From Eleginops maclovinus (lineage: Eukaryota; Chordata; Actinopteri; Perciformes; Eleginopidae): 64,000 nt of DNA. The position numbers were made by a program, and so were the translations under genes. This document shows positions 13,202-27,100 of this stretch, piece by piece. Position 1 is the stretch's first letter. Each line of letters opens with the position of its first letter. A model generated the notes under the pieces. The model worked only from the letters and a program-made list of their open reading frames with translations. It did no database searches and had not been told where the DNA came from. The DNA is taken from the NCBI RefSeq assembly GCF_036324505.1, contig NC_086352.1, forward strand, positions 10,167,001 through 10,231,000, given 5' to 3'.

Positions 13202-16200
13202 TATTGTGTCTCGATACACTGTGAGACATGTGTGCAAGCAAAAAAACTCACTTAAATAGATGCTCTTTTCTTTTCATTCTGGCCCTTCCTCTTCCCTCCC
13301 CTCTCTTTTTCTATTTCCTGTGACCCTCTCTGTGTCTATTAGGTTTGACGTTCCATTCTGCTTTTTAATCACCTCTTTCTGCTTCGTCCTCCTGGAGCCG
13401 AATAACTTCATATAAAGGTGGTCATAAAGCCCATACATTCCCTGTCAAGAATGTGTTCATGCCCAAATGTATGGTCCTGGAGTTCACATGTCACCTGTTA
13501 CATCTTTAACCACATTTCTACCTTTCAGAGGCACAGCATGTCTATTTTTGTTCTCACACAAAATACGGATTCCTTTATTTGTTACAGAAGATATTCGACT
13601 AAGCAGGTTGAATGGTGAGAAGCTAGGATTTATGTCTGCTGGTGAATCCCTAATTGATTTAGCAGGCAGGGATACAATATTTACCAATACCTCTAGCAGC
13701 ATCTGCATCACAAATCATGACTTATTTGTTACCAATGATTGAAAATATGACTGTTTTGTGCAACTCAAGCATCAAGTGATCAACCATTTGAAATATTAAA
13801 CATCCATTTGTTATGGGGTAAAACCAACCAGCAACCTTTTGGATTTGTAAAGTGAAGCCAATGTGGAAGAATGAAACCCACATGTATTCTATAGTGGCCA
13901 AGTAGGGGACAAATCCAATAGCAAAAAGCAAAATAGTATAGAAAATGTGAAGATAATGACCCTACTCCATCGCATTTCTCACATGAATAATAACGTTTAT
14001 GGTCTCAATCGCTAGTTTAAAGTCTTCTTTGATTTGATATGACATGTCAAGTAAAATATGGACCAATTTAGAGTAAAATCACGTTAACGTAGGATATGTT
14101 TGAAGGCGGAACTAAACTCAAACTGCCTCATTTGTTTTAGGGTTTTTCATGTTATCGTCCTTTACTCTTCACAGTTTGTTTTCAGTTCACCAACATTCCT
14201 TAAAACAGTCTTGTAAGATGGTGGGTTGTACTGGACTCTGCTTGCGTCGCTTCTGGTTTCAAAAACAAGATGGTTACGGCTGAGAACCTTTATAATCGAG
14301 CATATAAATGGTAGTCCATAGAGCAATGGACTATTTCACAGAGTGACTGGGCTTCAGGGGGTGAAATAGCCCAGGGTCTACGTCCACTTCTTAATCTATC
14401 GCTAAAAAGCAAAATAAGTAAGACACTGACCCACAACATGCATCCACGGGTATCTGCAGACGGTTAAAAATGGTCCCATTCATTCATAATTCATGTTGCA
14501 TCTTACAAGCCTTGGCTTTTTAACCCGTGTCACATATAAGTGTATCTGTAACATGACAAGGGGTCTCATGCTTTCCAAGGCGGTGTTACTCAGAGGTTTC
14601 TGTCACAGATGAAGAAAGACAAATATAAATGCTTTTGCACTGCGACACCTCACTGGTGGTGCGACAGGAAGTCAAACATATGGATTCAAAGTCTCAATTT
14701 CAGTATGGCTGCACCAGTAACACCCTCAGGCGCACGCCGCAAACGTCCATGCGAGCTCTGCCATGTTGTATCGACTGAAATCAGTCTTATCTCACTCAGG
14801 AGAATATCTTTGGCTGTCCTTGGAGGAGAGCAGTCAGGGATGGAGGGAGGCAGGCAGAGGGTGGTTTGGATGTGAGAGAGAAAAGGGAGGGTATGGGGGG
14901 GGGGGGCGTCTTGGCTTCAGGGGATGCATGCATTTGTATTCCTCTCTCATCTGTGACGGGGTTGGATAGGTGGGGAGAGATGGGAGCAAAGCACAGCGGG
15001 GGCTTTGGCAGGACTGTGGCAGAGTTTGAGGAATCAAAGATGCAATGTTACGAGATCTTTCCATCACTCCTCGCTGCCTGGCCTCTGAGGGCAGGGATAG
15101 AGATACTGAAATAAACAATGGGATGTCAAACACAAGCAGAAGGAATATTTAAAAGGAATGAGCAGTCAACACACTGGAGAGCGTGATCCTTCTCAGATTG
15201 CTTTGCAAAACCACGTATTTTTAGATTGCTTGCGAACCAAATATCTACCAAATATTGGATTTGTGTTTCTTTGCTTTTTTGGCACAAACTTAATGTTATC
15301 CTTCAGCTGTTTTAATTGTAACCCTGTCTGTTGAAGTTATAAACAGAAACCAATCAATATCTCATAACAAAGCATCACATAACTTCCCCATCATGCACTC
15401 ATATGACCTGCATTCAGCTCTCTTTTCCAAAATGTTCCTCTACCAACATGCGCTTTTGAGTCTTTAACACTGTAAGCACACATAATAGCGTCATAATAAT
15501 AATAATTCATTTTATTACACATGTGTTTCATTACACATGTGTAAGTGTACAATCTTTCGGTTTCTTTTGGATATTTTTATAGAGACGTGATCAGTGTCAA
15601 CAATCCATACTGACCTCAGCAAGATGACAGACTGGCTGTAAATGTGAGCATGCACTTCTCATTTACTACAATGGTCAATAAATCCCGTGCACATTCAGGT
15701 CTATGTTCAGTTCTTCGTGTCACTCCACTTAGCTGATGATCTCAACCAGAATGAGTCAAAAATCAATACTCTAATAGACACACACTTTACCTAATCAGGT
15801 TCATCCAAATGGTTGTTTGACCCAAACAACTACTCTTTTCAGCTGCCTGCTTCTAAAACATACCGTTAACTGTGAGCGATGAATAGAACGTAATACCTAA
15901 ATTGAGACGAGGACGGTGTAAATAATCCCAAAGCTACACTATTGATCTGGTTTGCAGAGCTAAGAGGTTCAAAAAGCCTCTCTGACATCATTTTAACCAT
16001 TAGTAAACATAATGGCTTTTCCTGAGTGTGCGCTTTTCATCACACATATTATGATGTCATGCATGCATACTAAAGTAAATGTACACACAAGGATGTATAG
16101 GCATAGCAAAACTCCTGCTGTTGATACACTGTAGACGTTATTAGAAAAGCAACTGGTAACAAAATAACCGATGATAAGGTATCTCTATAAGGTTGTTGGA

Positions 16201-16396
16201 TGTATTGACATTAGCTAATTAGTCAATCAACAGAAAACCTACTGTCAATTTGTTGATTTTTTGTTTGATTCATTTCATTTGTCAGAAGTCTTATCATTTG
16301 CCGGTCACATTTCCTCCTTCCTTTTTTGAACACTAATGAGTAAATGTAAAACAACATAGCATGGCTGTGCAAAGCTGTAGCCTACTTGGCTTTTGG

Positions 16397-16530
16397 CTCA
16401 TGCTAATTTCAATGCTGTTGCTAATTTTAGCATGTTTAGTTAAGCAGGTACAAGGCTGAGCTTGTTAGCATAATTAACATAAAGTACAACTGGGGTTTAT
16501 AGAAATGCCATTGGTTCTTCAGGTAGGCTA
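16397..16530. repeat. Fragment of a common fish interspersed repeat
   Basis: Shows repeated GCTAATTTTAGCATG-type units, then AGCATAATTAACATAAAGTAC, a variant of the block GCACTAAACACAAAGTAC, and GAAATGCCATTGGTTCTTCAGG. From memory this order belongs to a very abundant unclassified teleost repeat; the segment at 20550-20668 looks like another part of the same family. Confidence 0.5.
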
Positions 16531-17612
16531 CTGGAATGCTAATACACTGTTTGGATTAGTTACTAATGGAAATGATAATAGGTTGTAGACACCATGGTTA
16601 CATTTAAATAAACCTGCTATGATGCCCCACAGTGGGAATTTCATTGGAAAGCTGGTACTGCTGAAGACAAGCAGCACAGATGCTCTAGCTCTTTTCCTGG
16701 AAGCTCCACACTTAGATGGGATTTACTGTCATCCAAAGGTCACCGGTGAAATATTTGAGTCACGTGTCAAGGTGGCCTTTAACACGCCATTGGCCCTTTA
16801 CCTGCTCCCTCTTTGTAAGTCATTCCTGATAACTGCACAAGCTGAATTCCACAATATAATAAAATCCCACTGGGAATTTAAATGAGCCAGATAATATTCT
16901 TTTAATAAAGCTTTTGTGAATATTTTTTTCTATCATGTCCTTTTGCTCTTTCACTACCGAATCTCAACCTGCTGTCAGTCTTCATTAATAAATGTTCTGA
17001 ACCTGCACACTGGGCTCCTCTCATTCATAGATTCCATTTGTATAATACATTTTATCTCTACATTATGTTCTATGAATGAGCCCAAGTATTGTATTCTCAT
17101 TCAGAGTGAGTAAAGTGCCGCTCCCTGTCTTAATTGTGATCTCCTGTGAAAGTGTTCTCTAAACTTTAATGAGAAGCCTGTCCGTGACTATCTCTTTACA
17201 GGGCCCCGCATGCTATGAAGAGGAAAACATTAATTGCAATAAAGGTCGACTGCCCACATTTTTCACATTTCTATTCATATTAAACGCAGTCATTTTATTT
17301 TATTTCTGTTAATTTCACTGATGTTAAACAGCTTGTGTTGAGGATGTAAAAAGGGCACAGCGATCCGAAGACAGGGAGGGCAATTACTGCTTTATAGCAC
17401 CTTGTTTTGTAGCTGTGATTACTGAAAAAAACTGATTTACCTGGTACAGAATTGTATTCTCTGTCTGAATTACCTGGAAACAAAAATGTTTGTCTGGAAA
17501 GAAAGATGTAAATGTGATCTGTGAAATATTTTTCTGTTTAAATACAAAGTGTTGAGCAGGCTGTCAACACGAATGGAGTAAGTGTGTGGGGGTTTGCATG
17601 CATTGCATTGAG

Positions 17613-17720
17613 GTTTCAAGGTTTCAAGGTTTTATTTGTCATATGCACAGCAGATACAGCGTATATATTGGCAATGAAAATCTTATGTCGCGTGCTCCTC
17701 CAACAACTCCACATACATGG
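17613..17720 (+). repeat. 108-bp interspersed repeat, copy A
   Basis: Begins with tandem TTTCAAGG units, then TTTTATTTGTCATATGCACA and GGCAATGAAAATCTTATG, ending near ACATACATGG. The same sequence occurs in reverse orientation at 50461-50568 with roughly 8-10 differences. It is the tail type of a retroelement-like fish repeat; family not assigned. Confidence 0.85.
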
Positions 17721-20549
17721 TGCAAATAATTGATTAGTGATTGTGGGTTTGTACGTCAATCAACTTCAGTTTTTTGCTTTTTTATGGAAATGTTTCTCTT
17801 GAATTTGCGTGCATTTGTGTGCGTACTGTGTGCATGCTGATGAAGTCAGTGAATCAGACACCCAGCAGCCTGTCTGGAGAAGACCTGACCTCTGATTCTT
17901 TGTCAGAGGGCTAAACAGACCAGGGCAAAAAGGTGACTAAAAAGCATGGCTTATTAGCATAAAGAAATCCTGCACACAGACACAACACATACACACTCTA
18001 CATCCACACACTTTTCTGCAACCAGTATTGTTAGGAAAGAAGCCAGAGTAGGATGGGATGACTGAGCACCACTGGAACCATTTTATTTAATAAATGCTCT
18101 AAAGAAAATCACTGTGCCTTCTAAAACACTTTACAGCTGAACCCTTTGGTCAAGGCAGCTCAATATCACAATTTATCCTTTTATATCATTTACTTCAATT
18201 AAATATATTGTGAGTGGACGACTCCCCCGGGGCTCCGTGTTTATCACCGGGTGTTAATTATGCTCACTCAGATGGGACATGGCTTGCATCCATTCAAGGG
18301 AATGATAAAAATGGAGCTCTGCAAAGGGAGGAAGAGGCTGTTTCATGTATGCATTGGTCGTTGGATATGCTCCAGTCGTGTGCTATAGCAAGTTGTCTCG
18401 TCACAATTCTCCTTGTAGTCTTCTAATAGCAGTAAACTACATGTATTTTGTGAATGAAGTGTCATTGATCTAAACTTATCTATAAAAGAAGACGAAAAGA
18501 TGGCAATGAATCACCATCCATGCAATACAAACGGTAAAATCTTCATCTTGAAAGGCTATGGAAGGCTTAAATGGAAATTTCGGCCAGTTTTAATTCAAAA
18601 CATGAATAAAATGTCAAGGTCATGACCTCAGAGCAAAGTAGACTATCTTGGTGTATATCATTTTTATATTTTTAGTACAGAACACCTAGTTTTCTGTCTT
18701 TTTTTGTTCCCAGAACTTTCTCACAGCGAACACACGGACTGTTCTCTCAGGGGAGGAGCTGTCACAGGGATTGCACCCTGAGGGAGCCAGAAGAAGTGTT
18801 CAGCGCTCCATTTATAACTCCATATCTGTCATGTTAAAGCCAGTCCCCACACATAAGAAATAAGAACAGTTATTTTTTGCACACTAAGCACTGCTGGGTT
18901 TAATGATTTCCTATTTTCGTCCTAGAGGGTTCTTCAGTGTTGCGGTAATTTCTCTCTTAGTAAGTTAAAGCAACTGACAAAGTTTATAAATATCTGGGAT
19001 GTCATTTTTTCCCCAAAAAACCTTGATATATTCAAGGTAGGTTTCATCAGGAATGATCACAATTCAAGCAACTGAGTGCCTGTCTTTTTGACATTGACAT
19101 CTTGTTTTTTACAGTAAGCATTACTCATTCATATTACCAGTTTTTTGTTTCGTGAACTTCTGGTAACAAACTCAATTGTATCACCATTACTGCCAAACTG
19201 AATCTGATTAAAGCCCTCATAGGAAAAGTGAGTAACCATGTAGACATGCAGGATGTGAATATTTCGGCCCAGTTGGGCAACAGGAATCGTTGGTTTTCCT
19301 ACACAAACATTTTCAAATACCATTATCAGGACACTGGAGACTGTACAGTGGAGAAATGGTGCGAATCATGAACTCATTTGGAGTCATTTTCTGTCCTCCA
19401 GATAATCAAAATGGGATTTTGTTTGACTATAAAATGTGGCGAGGTTGCTATACTCTAGCAAGAGTGCAGATGGTTGTTGCAACAGTTTTGCTTTTCCTTT
19501 TCCAGTCCATCACTCAGACGCATGTTGCATGACCAAGCTTGGTTCAACTATGCATAAGCGGAAACCCAATTCAAATTCTAGTCAAGTACAGCACAAATCT
19601 CATGGTCATGGTGAATTCAACAGAAATGTGTCCTTGCTATGGACATAAAAATGGCATTTTGGGTTATAAAGGTTACCACAAGATGCACTGGATCTTCAAA
19701 GAAGCCATAAAACATAGATGTTGAAAAAACAAACAAGGCGTGGAGTTTATGGGCGAACATCCGAGGTCAAAGGGTTAAAAAAGATATAACATTTCACTGC
19801 AAGGATGTAGAACAGCATAATCACGGCTCGTAATCACGCCACCTGTCAGAAATAAATGGGTGAAATTGTTCCTTCCTCCACGTTGCTCAGAGTTTTGTGC
19901 TAAATGTGAGGCTTTCAGACGGCTGCTATCAGCCAAACAGGCCTAGAATTACAGCTGCTCTGAAAAATAGTCGCAGAGGAAAGGAAGAGAAAGACAACTA
20001 CCTGGAGCTCACCCAGCTTTCACAGACCATAAAGATACATCTAATAAAATAATGCTGGTTATTGTCAAGGTGGCTGTTTCCCAGAGAAAACACTTCTGGG
20101 TTTTTCAGTGGGAAATATATGTTTGTCTGGTGTGTGCTTTGCCATCAGGTTAACAGACTAACTGATTTAATCAGTGGAGAGGTGGGCACTGGGGAAGTGC
20201 GTGTGCATAGTGGATACAACACAAACACGTTTTACCAAACAGATAACAATCTCAGAGAGTACATTTTTGAATAAGATCCTCAAGGGGGAAATAAAACCCA
20301 AAGGATGACATCAACTCAATTTTCAACATGGGTGACACTGTTGTTCAATCTAAACAACATTGCAGGCTTAAATATCGGCAAGGATGGATTGCCATGGAAA
20401 TGTGTACAGCATTGTAAGTTTAATTATGCCCTAATTTGATCTGGTGTCAATTATTTTGGTTTATGAGCAAATGGATGAAGTCTCAGCTGCAGTCTGTGTT
20501 GATGAGCTCATTTTACTTAGACAGGGAACATGGAGAACAGCGTATCAGC

Positions 20550-20668
20550 TAAACACAAGTTAACAGTGTCACTGTGAGCATGTTGGCAGCTTATGTTAGC
20601 ATTAAGCTGAAATCACTGCTGTACAGCCTCACTGAGCCCCTAGCGTAGCTGTAGACTCTTGTCTTGAA
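20550..20668 (+). repeat. Fragment of a common fish interspersed repeat
   Basis: Contains AACACAAGTTAACAGTGTCA, CTGTGAGCATGTTGGCAGC, TTAGCATTAAGCT, GTACAGCCTCACTGAGCC and AGCTGTAGACTCTTGTCTTG in this order. From memory these blocks form a high-copy teleost repeat of unclear class. No coding content. Confidence 0.6.
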
Positions 20669-23600
20669 TGTCAGAATATACTTAGTAATACCCATCACAG
20701 TTATTTCCCTAAATTGCTTCCTCTATCAAAACCTGTACAGATAAATGTCTCTTGTAGAAAACATGGGAAAGCTGTAAATCCATCGCTGTGGTAGCAGGAA
20801 AACGTACATTTTTTAACACCAATGAGTACCTCCAAATCATTTAAACCAATATATATCTAATTATACAGAGGTGTTATTTTCTTCCCTGCTCAACAGTTAC
20901 ATTTCTGTTTTTACAGACATTCTCAGACTCAGTCCTCAGACTGTCTCTTCGTCCTCTCACTGAACCGTAGTAACTGAGGCGATGTGCTCTGGATTGTTTG
21001 GGTCAACAGCTTGAGGCAGGTCAGTGCGTCTGAATAACAGGGCCGTCGCTGCATGCCTTCTCCGTTCCAAAATCATATGCAAATAAGACCTTTGTAAGCT
21101 CACACCAAGGAGGAGCTGCAGGAAAATATCCCGCAAAGTAAGATGAGACCCACTTTCGGATGTGTTGAATATAATTTCACCATTTTGACATCAATTCATC
21201 TTCCTTTGCCTGTGCACCTCAATAGATTCACTTCTTTTTATGATATGCTCATTTATAGTTTGGAAGTCTTTAACAGACTGCCGCCCCAAAGGACAGGGGT
21301 GTGAATCCTGCAGCTTAATTGAGCAAGACTTTTGAGATCACCTGTCTACTGTTCCCGCCACAGGATAAAGAGTTTAGCTCGTGCTATGTGGGTAATGAGG
21401 CTGTGGTTATAGCTGCCAGTGGCAAGCCATCAACCATTGAGCAGCCTGGACATCCTCCTGTCTCCAACATTACCCAGGACACATCCATCATCTTCAGGAT
21501 GTAATCATCCCTCTGAAAAACCCACTTATATGGAGTGTGGGGGATCCACTCCTGTGCATTGACAAATCCACAAGGAGATTACTTTTCATTCACAGCTCTG
21601 TGATTGTCAAGTACTGCCAGTCTCTCCTGTTTTTTAAAAGGAAAGTCTCAGAACTCTTTTTCCAACTCAATCCATTTTCCACCTCAGAACATAAACGAAG
21701 ATGATAAGCCCATTGTTTTGTGATAATTTCCCAGGGGTAAAGCCCATTGAGTGGAACTGAGCTGTGTCTAATTTGTCTGGGAAGGTGTTAGAGAGGTACT
21801 CAAAAATGCTGGATGTTCATGTTTAGTGGCATTAGAATCTCACAGCAGATTTTCCCACAACCCAGGCATTGTTTTTCGCGTGTAAACGGTAAACTGTCCG
21901 TGTCTCCCAGTGCTCCACAATATGCTTAAGATAGTAATTATGCACCTGGAAGAACAATAATGTTTTCGTACAACTCTAAAGAGAAAATGAGACGGTATCA
22001 CGCTCGGGGATTTGTAGTTTCTTAAAGGGAGTTCAGCCCAAAAAAAGTTACTCCAACAGCCATATTGAATTCACCCAATCAATACGCAATTAGAAGACAA
22101 ACAAGTTATTGATATACTAAAGATTCAGGGGAGAAGCCAAGCGCACATTAAACCACAGGTCGATTTATAATTTATACAATCACACAAACACAGTTTTTAC
22201 ATCTCAGACAATCACATCAAAGACTACGTATCATTATTATACCATGAACCTGTTCACAAATGTACTTTTTAGGAGGTTTGTCAAGGGTTTTCTTTTGCAC
22301 ACGGTTTAGAAAAATAGCATTATATAATTGGGAGAAATATTTGGAAACATGGAAGATGTATATTATAACACAATATCCTATTGGAGAAGCAATTCAGCAA
22401 CACACACCTTAAACACAGCAGCATCAGTTTGACAATTCATTAACAAAGAGGCCTATCGATGTTCAGTTGCTTCCTGGCTGCCTACATCCATTTTTTGGAA
22501 AGCAGTGGATGGGTACATATTGCCTTCCCTTTTAATACCCTGTTTAGAGCTGTGCACTCACCACACAGGAAGAAAAATGGAATAAGCAACCATTAGGGTG
22601 AAAATATGTCAGTCAAAACAGAATTGAGGCCACACTTCATCCATTTTGCCTCTGACATGGCATGAAACCCCAATCAGCGTGTTATGCCACATTCCCTGCT
22701 AGCATTGCTGAGGCATTAGCATGATAATAGCAGTAATGAGAGAAGCCGCCGGGAGACATTTCTCATACTTTACAGCCCCCCCAAAAATGCAGCACAGAGT
22801 ATTTCAGCCTGAAACACCCCAGAGACTCTCTATGGTTCTTTATAGTTCTCTGCAGCTCCACCATTAAGCTAATATCCCCCCCTCCTACAGTATATGCCCA
22901 AAGACTTCAGCATCAGCCATAAGACTGGTTGCAATGAGACCCACTTTTAAGATTGCAAACTCACCTTATCGCACACCAGACACAGTTTACCCTCACAGTT
23001 GGAGACTTTGCTCATCTAACAAATACATTACTAAATGAAAATGAAAATGAAAAAGAATATGAGAGTGGGTGCAATGAGGGGGTATCCAATTACTGTAGCC
23101 TCCAGCAAGGCAATCGATATGAGTTTAACTGTTGGCAATTCTCACCTTGGTGATTGTGTTTTGGAGTAATGAAATCATATTCAAGGTGAAGCATGACCAA
23201 CATAATAATAGTTTTGTTGATGTGAAGACCGGAGGGAGAGTGAGGGGGAAAAAACAAGACAAGTAGAAGAGTATCACTACTGGCTGAACAAAAAAAAACA
23301 ACCTTTGTTTTAAGCATAGGTTTTTAGAAGTCCGAACATTTTTCTTGAAATTGTTTTCTCTATACAATAGCATTATCCAAATCCATTGAGACCACTCGAT
23401 TAGCAGACTTCTTAGGATTTTATCAGAGCCCCCTATGGTGCCTAAGTATGGGCTTGAATACCAGCAGTGCATTATAAAAAAGACAGTGAGGAGAGATGAG
23501 CGCTATGAGTAAATGTTCACTCGTCAGAGGCCATTGACTGAGAGAAGATGCAGGCTTGTGAACCGTGCTGCCCTGAACCATCACAGTCACACTGAACACA

Positions 23601-23807
23601 CTCACATCCATAACTATGGTACTTAACAAATGCCGCTCTTGAAACCCCACAAAGAGTCATCTTCAGGAGTACATCTTAGAAAGCACAGAAAGCAACAGTA
23701 CATCTGCCTTATTGTTTCTGATATTAAGCACATTTATTGTGTGAAATTCGTTAAGAATTTTTGCATGTTTGGAAGAAAAACCCAGATCTTTCACTCAAGA
23801 TAGCACA

Positions 23808-24193
23808 GCGTAGAAATACTGTTACAAGTCAAAGTCCTGCGTTCAAGTGCATTACAGTAAAGGCACAAAATTAGCATTGAAATATACCTAAAATGCCTTT
23901 TCTCTAAATAACATATAATATCATAGGATTGTAATTATTGATCCATTAATGAGAACTTTAATTATGCAGCTGGTAAAGGTGGACCTAACTTTAATGAGGT
24001 TTTATACAACAAGGTATCTTAATCTATAATAGTGCATTCATTATTTATTTGTTGATTTATTTTTGTATTATTAATATAAACCTGCAAACTAACGATAGCT
24101 AATGTTATAAAATAAAAGCAATGGTATTCAAAGTAAAATATTTCAGTTCAAATCCTAGTGGAGTAGAAGTATTGTATTTACTTTCCACCACTG
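23808..24193 (+). repeat. Degenerate fish repeat ending TTACTTTCCACCACTG
   Basis: The segment runs through GTTACAAGTCAAAGTCCTGC, TTGTAATTATTGATCCATTA, CAGCTGGTAAAGGTGGACCT, TCTATAATAGTGCA and GTGGAGTAGAAGTATTG, and ends TTACTTTCCACCACTG. This order matches, from memory, a very abundant percomorph repeat whose outer end reads CAGTGGTGGAAAGTAA. The left outer end is missing here, so this copy is truncated. A related short piece may lie near 25340-25425. Confidence 0.6.
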
Positions 24194-27100
24194 GATTTAT
24201 GTTGGTCAGAAAATGCACATCAGCAATTCCAATGTGCTTTCATCCTTTCATGTTCTCCACCAAGGCCATACTTCACTCCAGATATATGCCATATATTTCA
24301 CTTCAATGCAACTTCAGCAAGGGCTTGGCAGCATCTTAAGCATTCCACACTCGGATCCCAGTTAATAGGCAGTAAATCCTTATTTTGCACGGGTTGACAG
24401 TGTGGATTTTATCAAACTGGTTGACATACTTAGTTGGGTTCAAAAGGTAACATGTCGACTGGAGTGCTTCTCTTGCCAGCACATATTAGTCTTCCACTAG
24501 AGAGTGACCGAGGTATCATAAAATTAAGACTAGCAGAAAATATGGTTTCAAATACAGTATGCATGCCCTCAATAGTTGACAAGGCTGCAGGTTTCACTGT
24601 TACATGCTCTTAGATCTGCAAAAAGCAAATAGAGTCCGATGAGACATGATTGGATCAGAGGGCCGCCTGCAGCTAGGACTACTAGAAGAGAAAGAGGCTG
24701 CCACTGACGAAGGGTCACTCTCGGCCAACATCAAACACCTGAAATAAAATCTATTCCCCTCACCGAGCCAATCTGCATACTCTGTTTACGTTGCAATAAC
24801 AGCCTTTCATTATTTGTGCGAGAGCGTGAGGAATGATCTTTTAGGAGTTCCAGAGAAATGTCTGGAATAAGTCTATGAAAAAGTAGAATCTCAGCCTGGA
24901 TGTATGGAATAAGTCTGATAAATGAGTCAAAAAGTAACTATCCCAAATTATTCCAGGTGGCAGGCACTCCAGTCAGCACTGGGATATTATTAATCACAAC
25001 AACCTCTGCTGAGTTTTAATATAAGCTTTTCCCACTGAGCTGCTTACAGGGAGATTGATTGAACAAGTGTCTGGGCAATGTAAACAGGAAGGATCTGGTC
25101 CTAGAAGTACTGAAATTACTCTTTTCGCTCACAAATAGTACGAAAGTGCATACTTTTTCCACCTGTGCTTTGGTCTTCCATGGATAGTAACTCTGTTAAA
25201 GGGCAGATGAATTAATGCCTATAGTGTCACTACTATTAATCCAAAGACTTGTTGAATATTAATATGATCCCTCTCATATTTGATCACATTCTGGTCACAT
25301 AAACATTCTTCTTCCAATAACGAAAGTAAGAACAAAAGTGGATTTAAGTACATGTTACACCTAATACTATTGCCGTATACTTGCTATTGCTTTTATATAG
25401 CTTTCACACTTCCACCACTGACTGTCAGCAAGATAAAAGTATTGCTGTTTTAATGAATTCCTTGGCCGAACAGGACAACCACTTCTGTGAGAAGACACGT
25501 ACAGGGCTCCTCTAGACAGAGGGCAAGCTTCACTACACTGCAATATACTGCACCTGTAACCACTGTCGCCATCAAAGTCTGTGATAAAACAGCCAAACTA
25601 CGTTTAGCTCATATCTATGCACACCTGCAGCCGGGCAAATGGGGAGACCACACACATAAATCAGATTAGTAATCTGTCCTTGTCCTCCTTCACAGCAGAG
25701 GCGCACATTAATACTTCATTTCATCTCTGAAGTGAGGAGGCTTTCTGGAAGAACCAAAGGTGACAGCCATACAGTTGCTGGATAGGAAGCTTGACGAGTT
25801 AGCTCTTAAAGGGACAGATCAAACCATATTGAAAAATATATTAAATAGTGCCCCAAAAAGTTGATATCGGGAAAGGGCATCAATCCCAGTGGGACCTGGT
25901 TCCATTTATCACATCTCCATGACCTATATCTTCAGCACCCTGTGACTCATACCGTCACAATCTTCATAAATAGATAGCGCTACAGGTAAGACTAAAAATG
26001 AACTCTCCTATTAAGATACCAGCAGGCATTTTGATTGACAGGCATGGTGAAGCAAACAAAGCTGCACAGTCAGACTTATGAAATGTGGAGGATTGACACC
26101 AGCAGTCTGAAAAACAATGGATGGAGCCCCACAGGGTAAAATGATTTCGTTATGGAGGTGAAATATTACAGTGCTTAAACCTGTAATGTGAATGTGTTGT
26201 GTTGTTATCAAGCATATTAGTTATATCAACTTCCTCTGTTTGCTTGACTTTGTGTCTTATTTGAAATGCACAAACCTGTGCAAACAAAAAGGTGTGTATC
26301 GCTTTTCAAAGTAATTGCTAAGAAATCCATTCTGCCAAACAAGGTGGAAGCAACATAATAGACAGGTTCATTGTGTTTTTTAAGTCAGCAGACTGGACAG
26401 GTGTAGGCGGATAAAGCTAACACGATGTTAGAGTCCTTGATGTTTATTCTACCTGGAGTCTAATTAACTTGGAAACACATTCTTTGTGATGTTCAATTCA
26501 AGCCATAACAGATTAAACTCCATGAGACAAAGGGATGGCAAACTATTCTTTATTCAGACTTGACTCATTCAGGAAGTTTTGTTTAGTTTGCTCCCTTTTT
26601 GTCAGCACTGCGTCTTTGTTTTAGCCCACAACACATTCACAGTGAAAGACTCACAGAGCAACCAGCGTCTCCTTATGTCTACTTGAGCAATTAGATATTG
26701 ATTTCCTTGCTTAAGGACCTTGGTGAAGCAGTTGTTGACAGAAAGGAAGCAGTTACACCTTCACAGATGCTTCGGTCAGGAGAATGAAATTAAAAAAACA
26801 CTGCTTGAATGACAGTGGCATCTGATGCAAAGCACTCATCTTTCATAGCCTGGACTACACAGGTTCAGCAGCTACTTAAATCACTTTAGTATGTTTCAGC
26901 AAGACCACTGGAGTGTGATAAACTGTATGTTTACCAGGCAATGTCTGGATAAATAATGTATATGTAAGAAAAAAGCACCCTAGGAAAACACATTTGGATG
27001 ACTTGCAAGACTTGAATCTTAAAATATGATGCTTTAAACATCCCATGGCGGTGAGGATATAGGAGTGTTGAGGCGCATGAGGGAAAGCAAAGAGTGAGGG

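Noticed and set aside
19129..19724. Cluster of medium-length frames on both strands
   Set aside because: Sequences look protein-like in places but overlap in conflicting frames, and none resembles a family I know.
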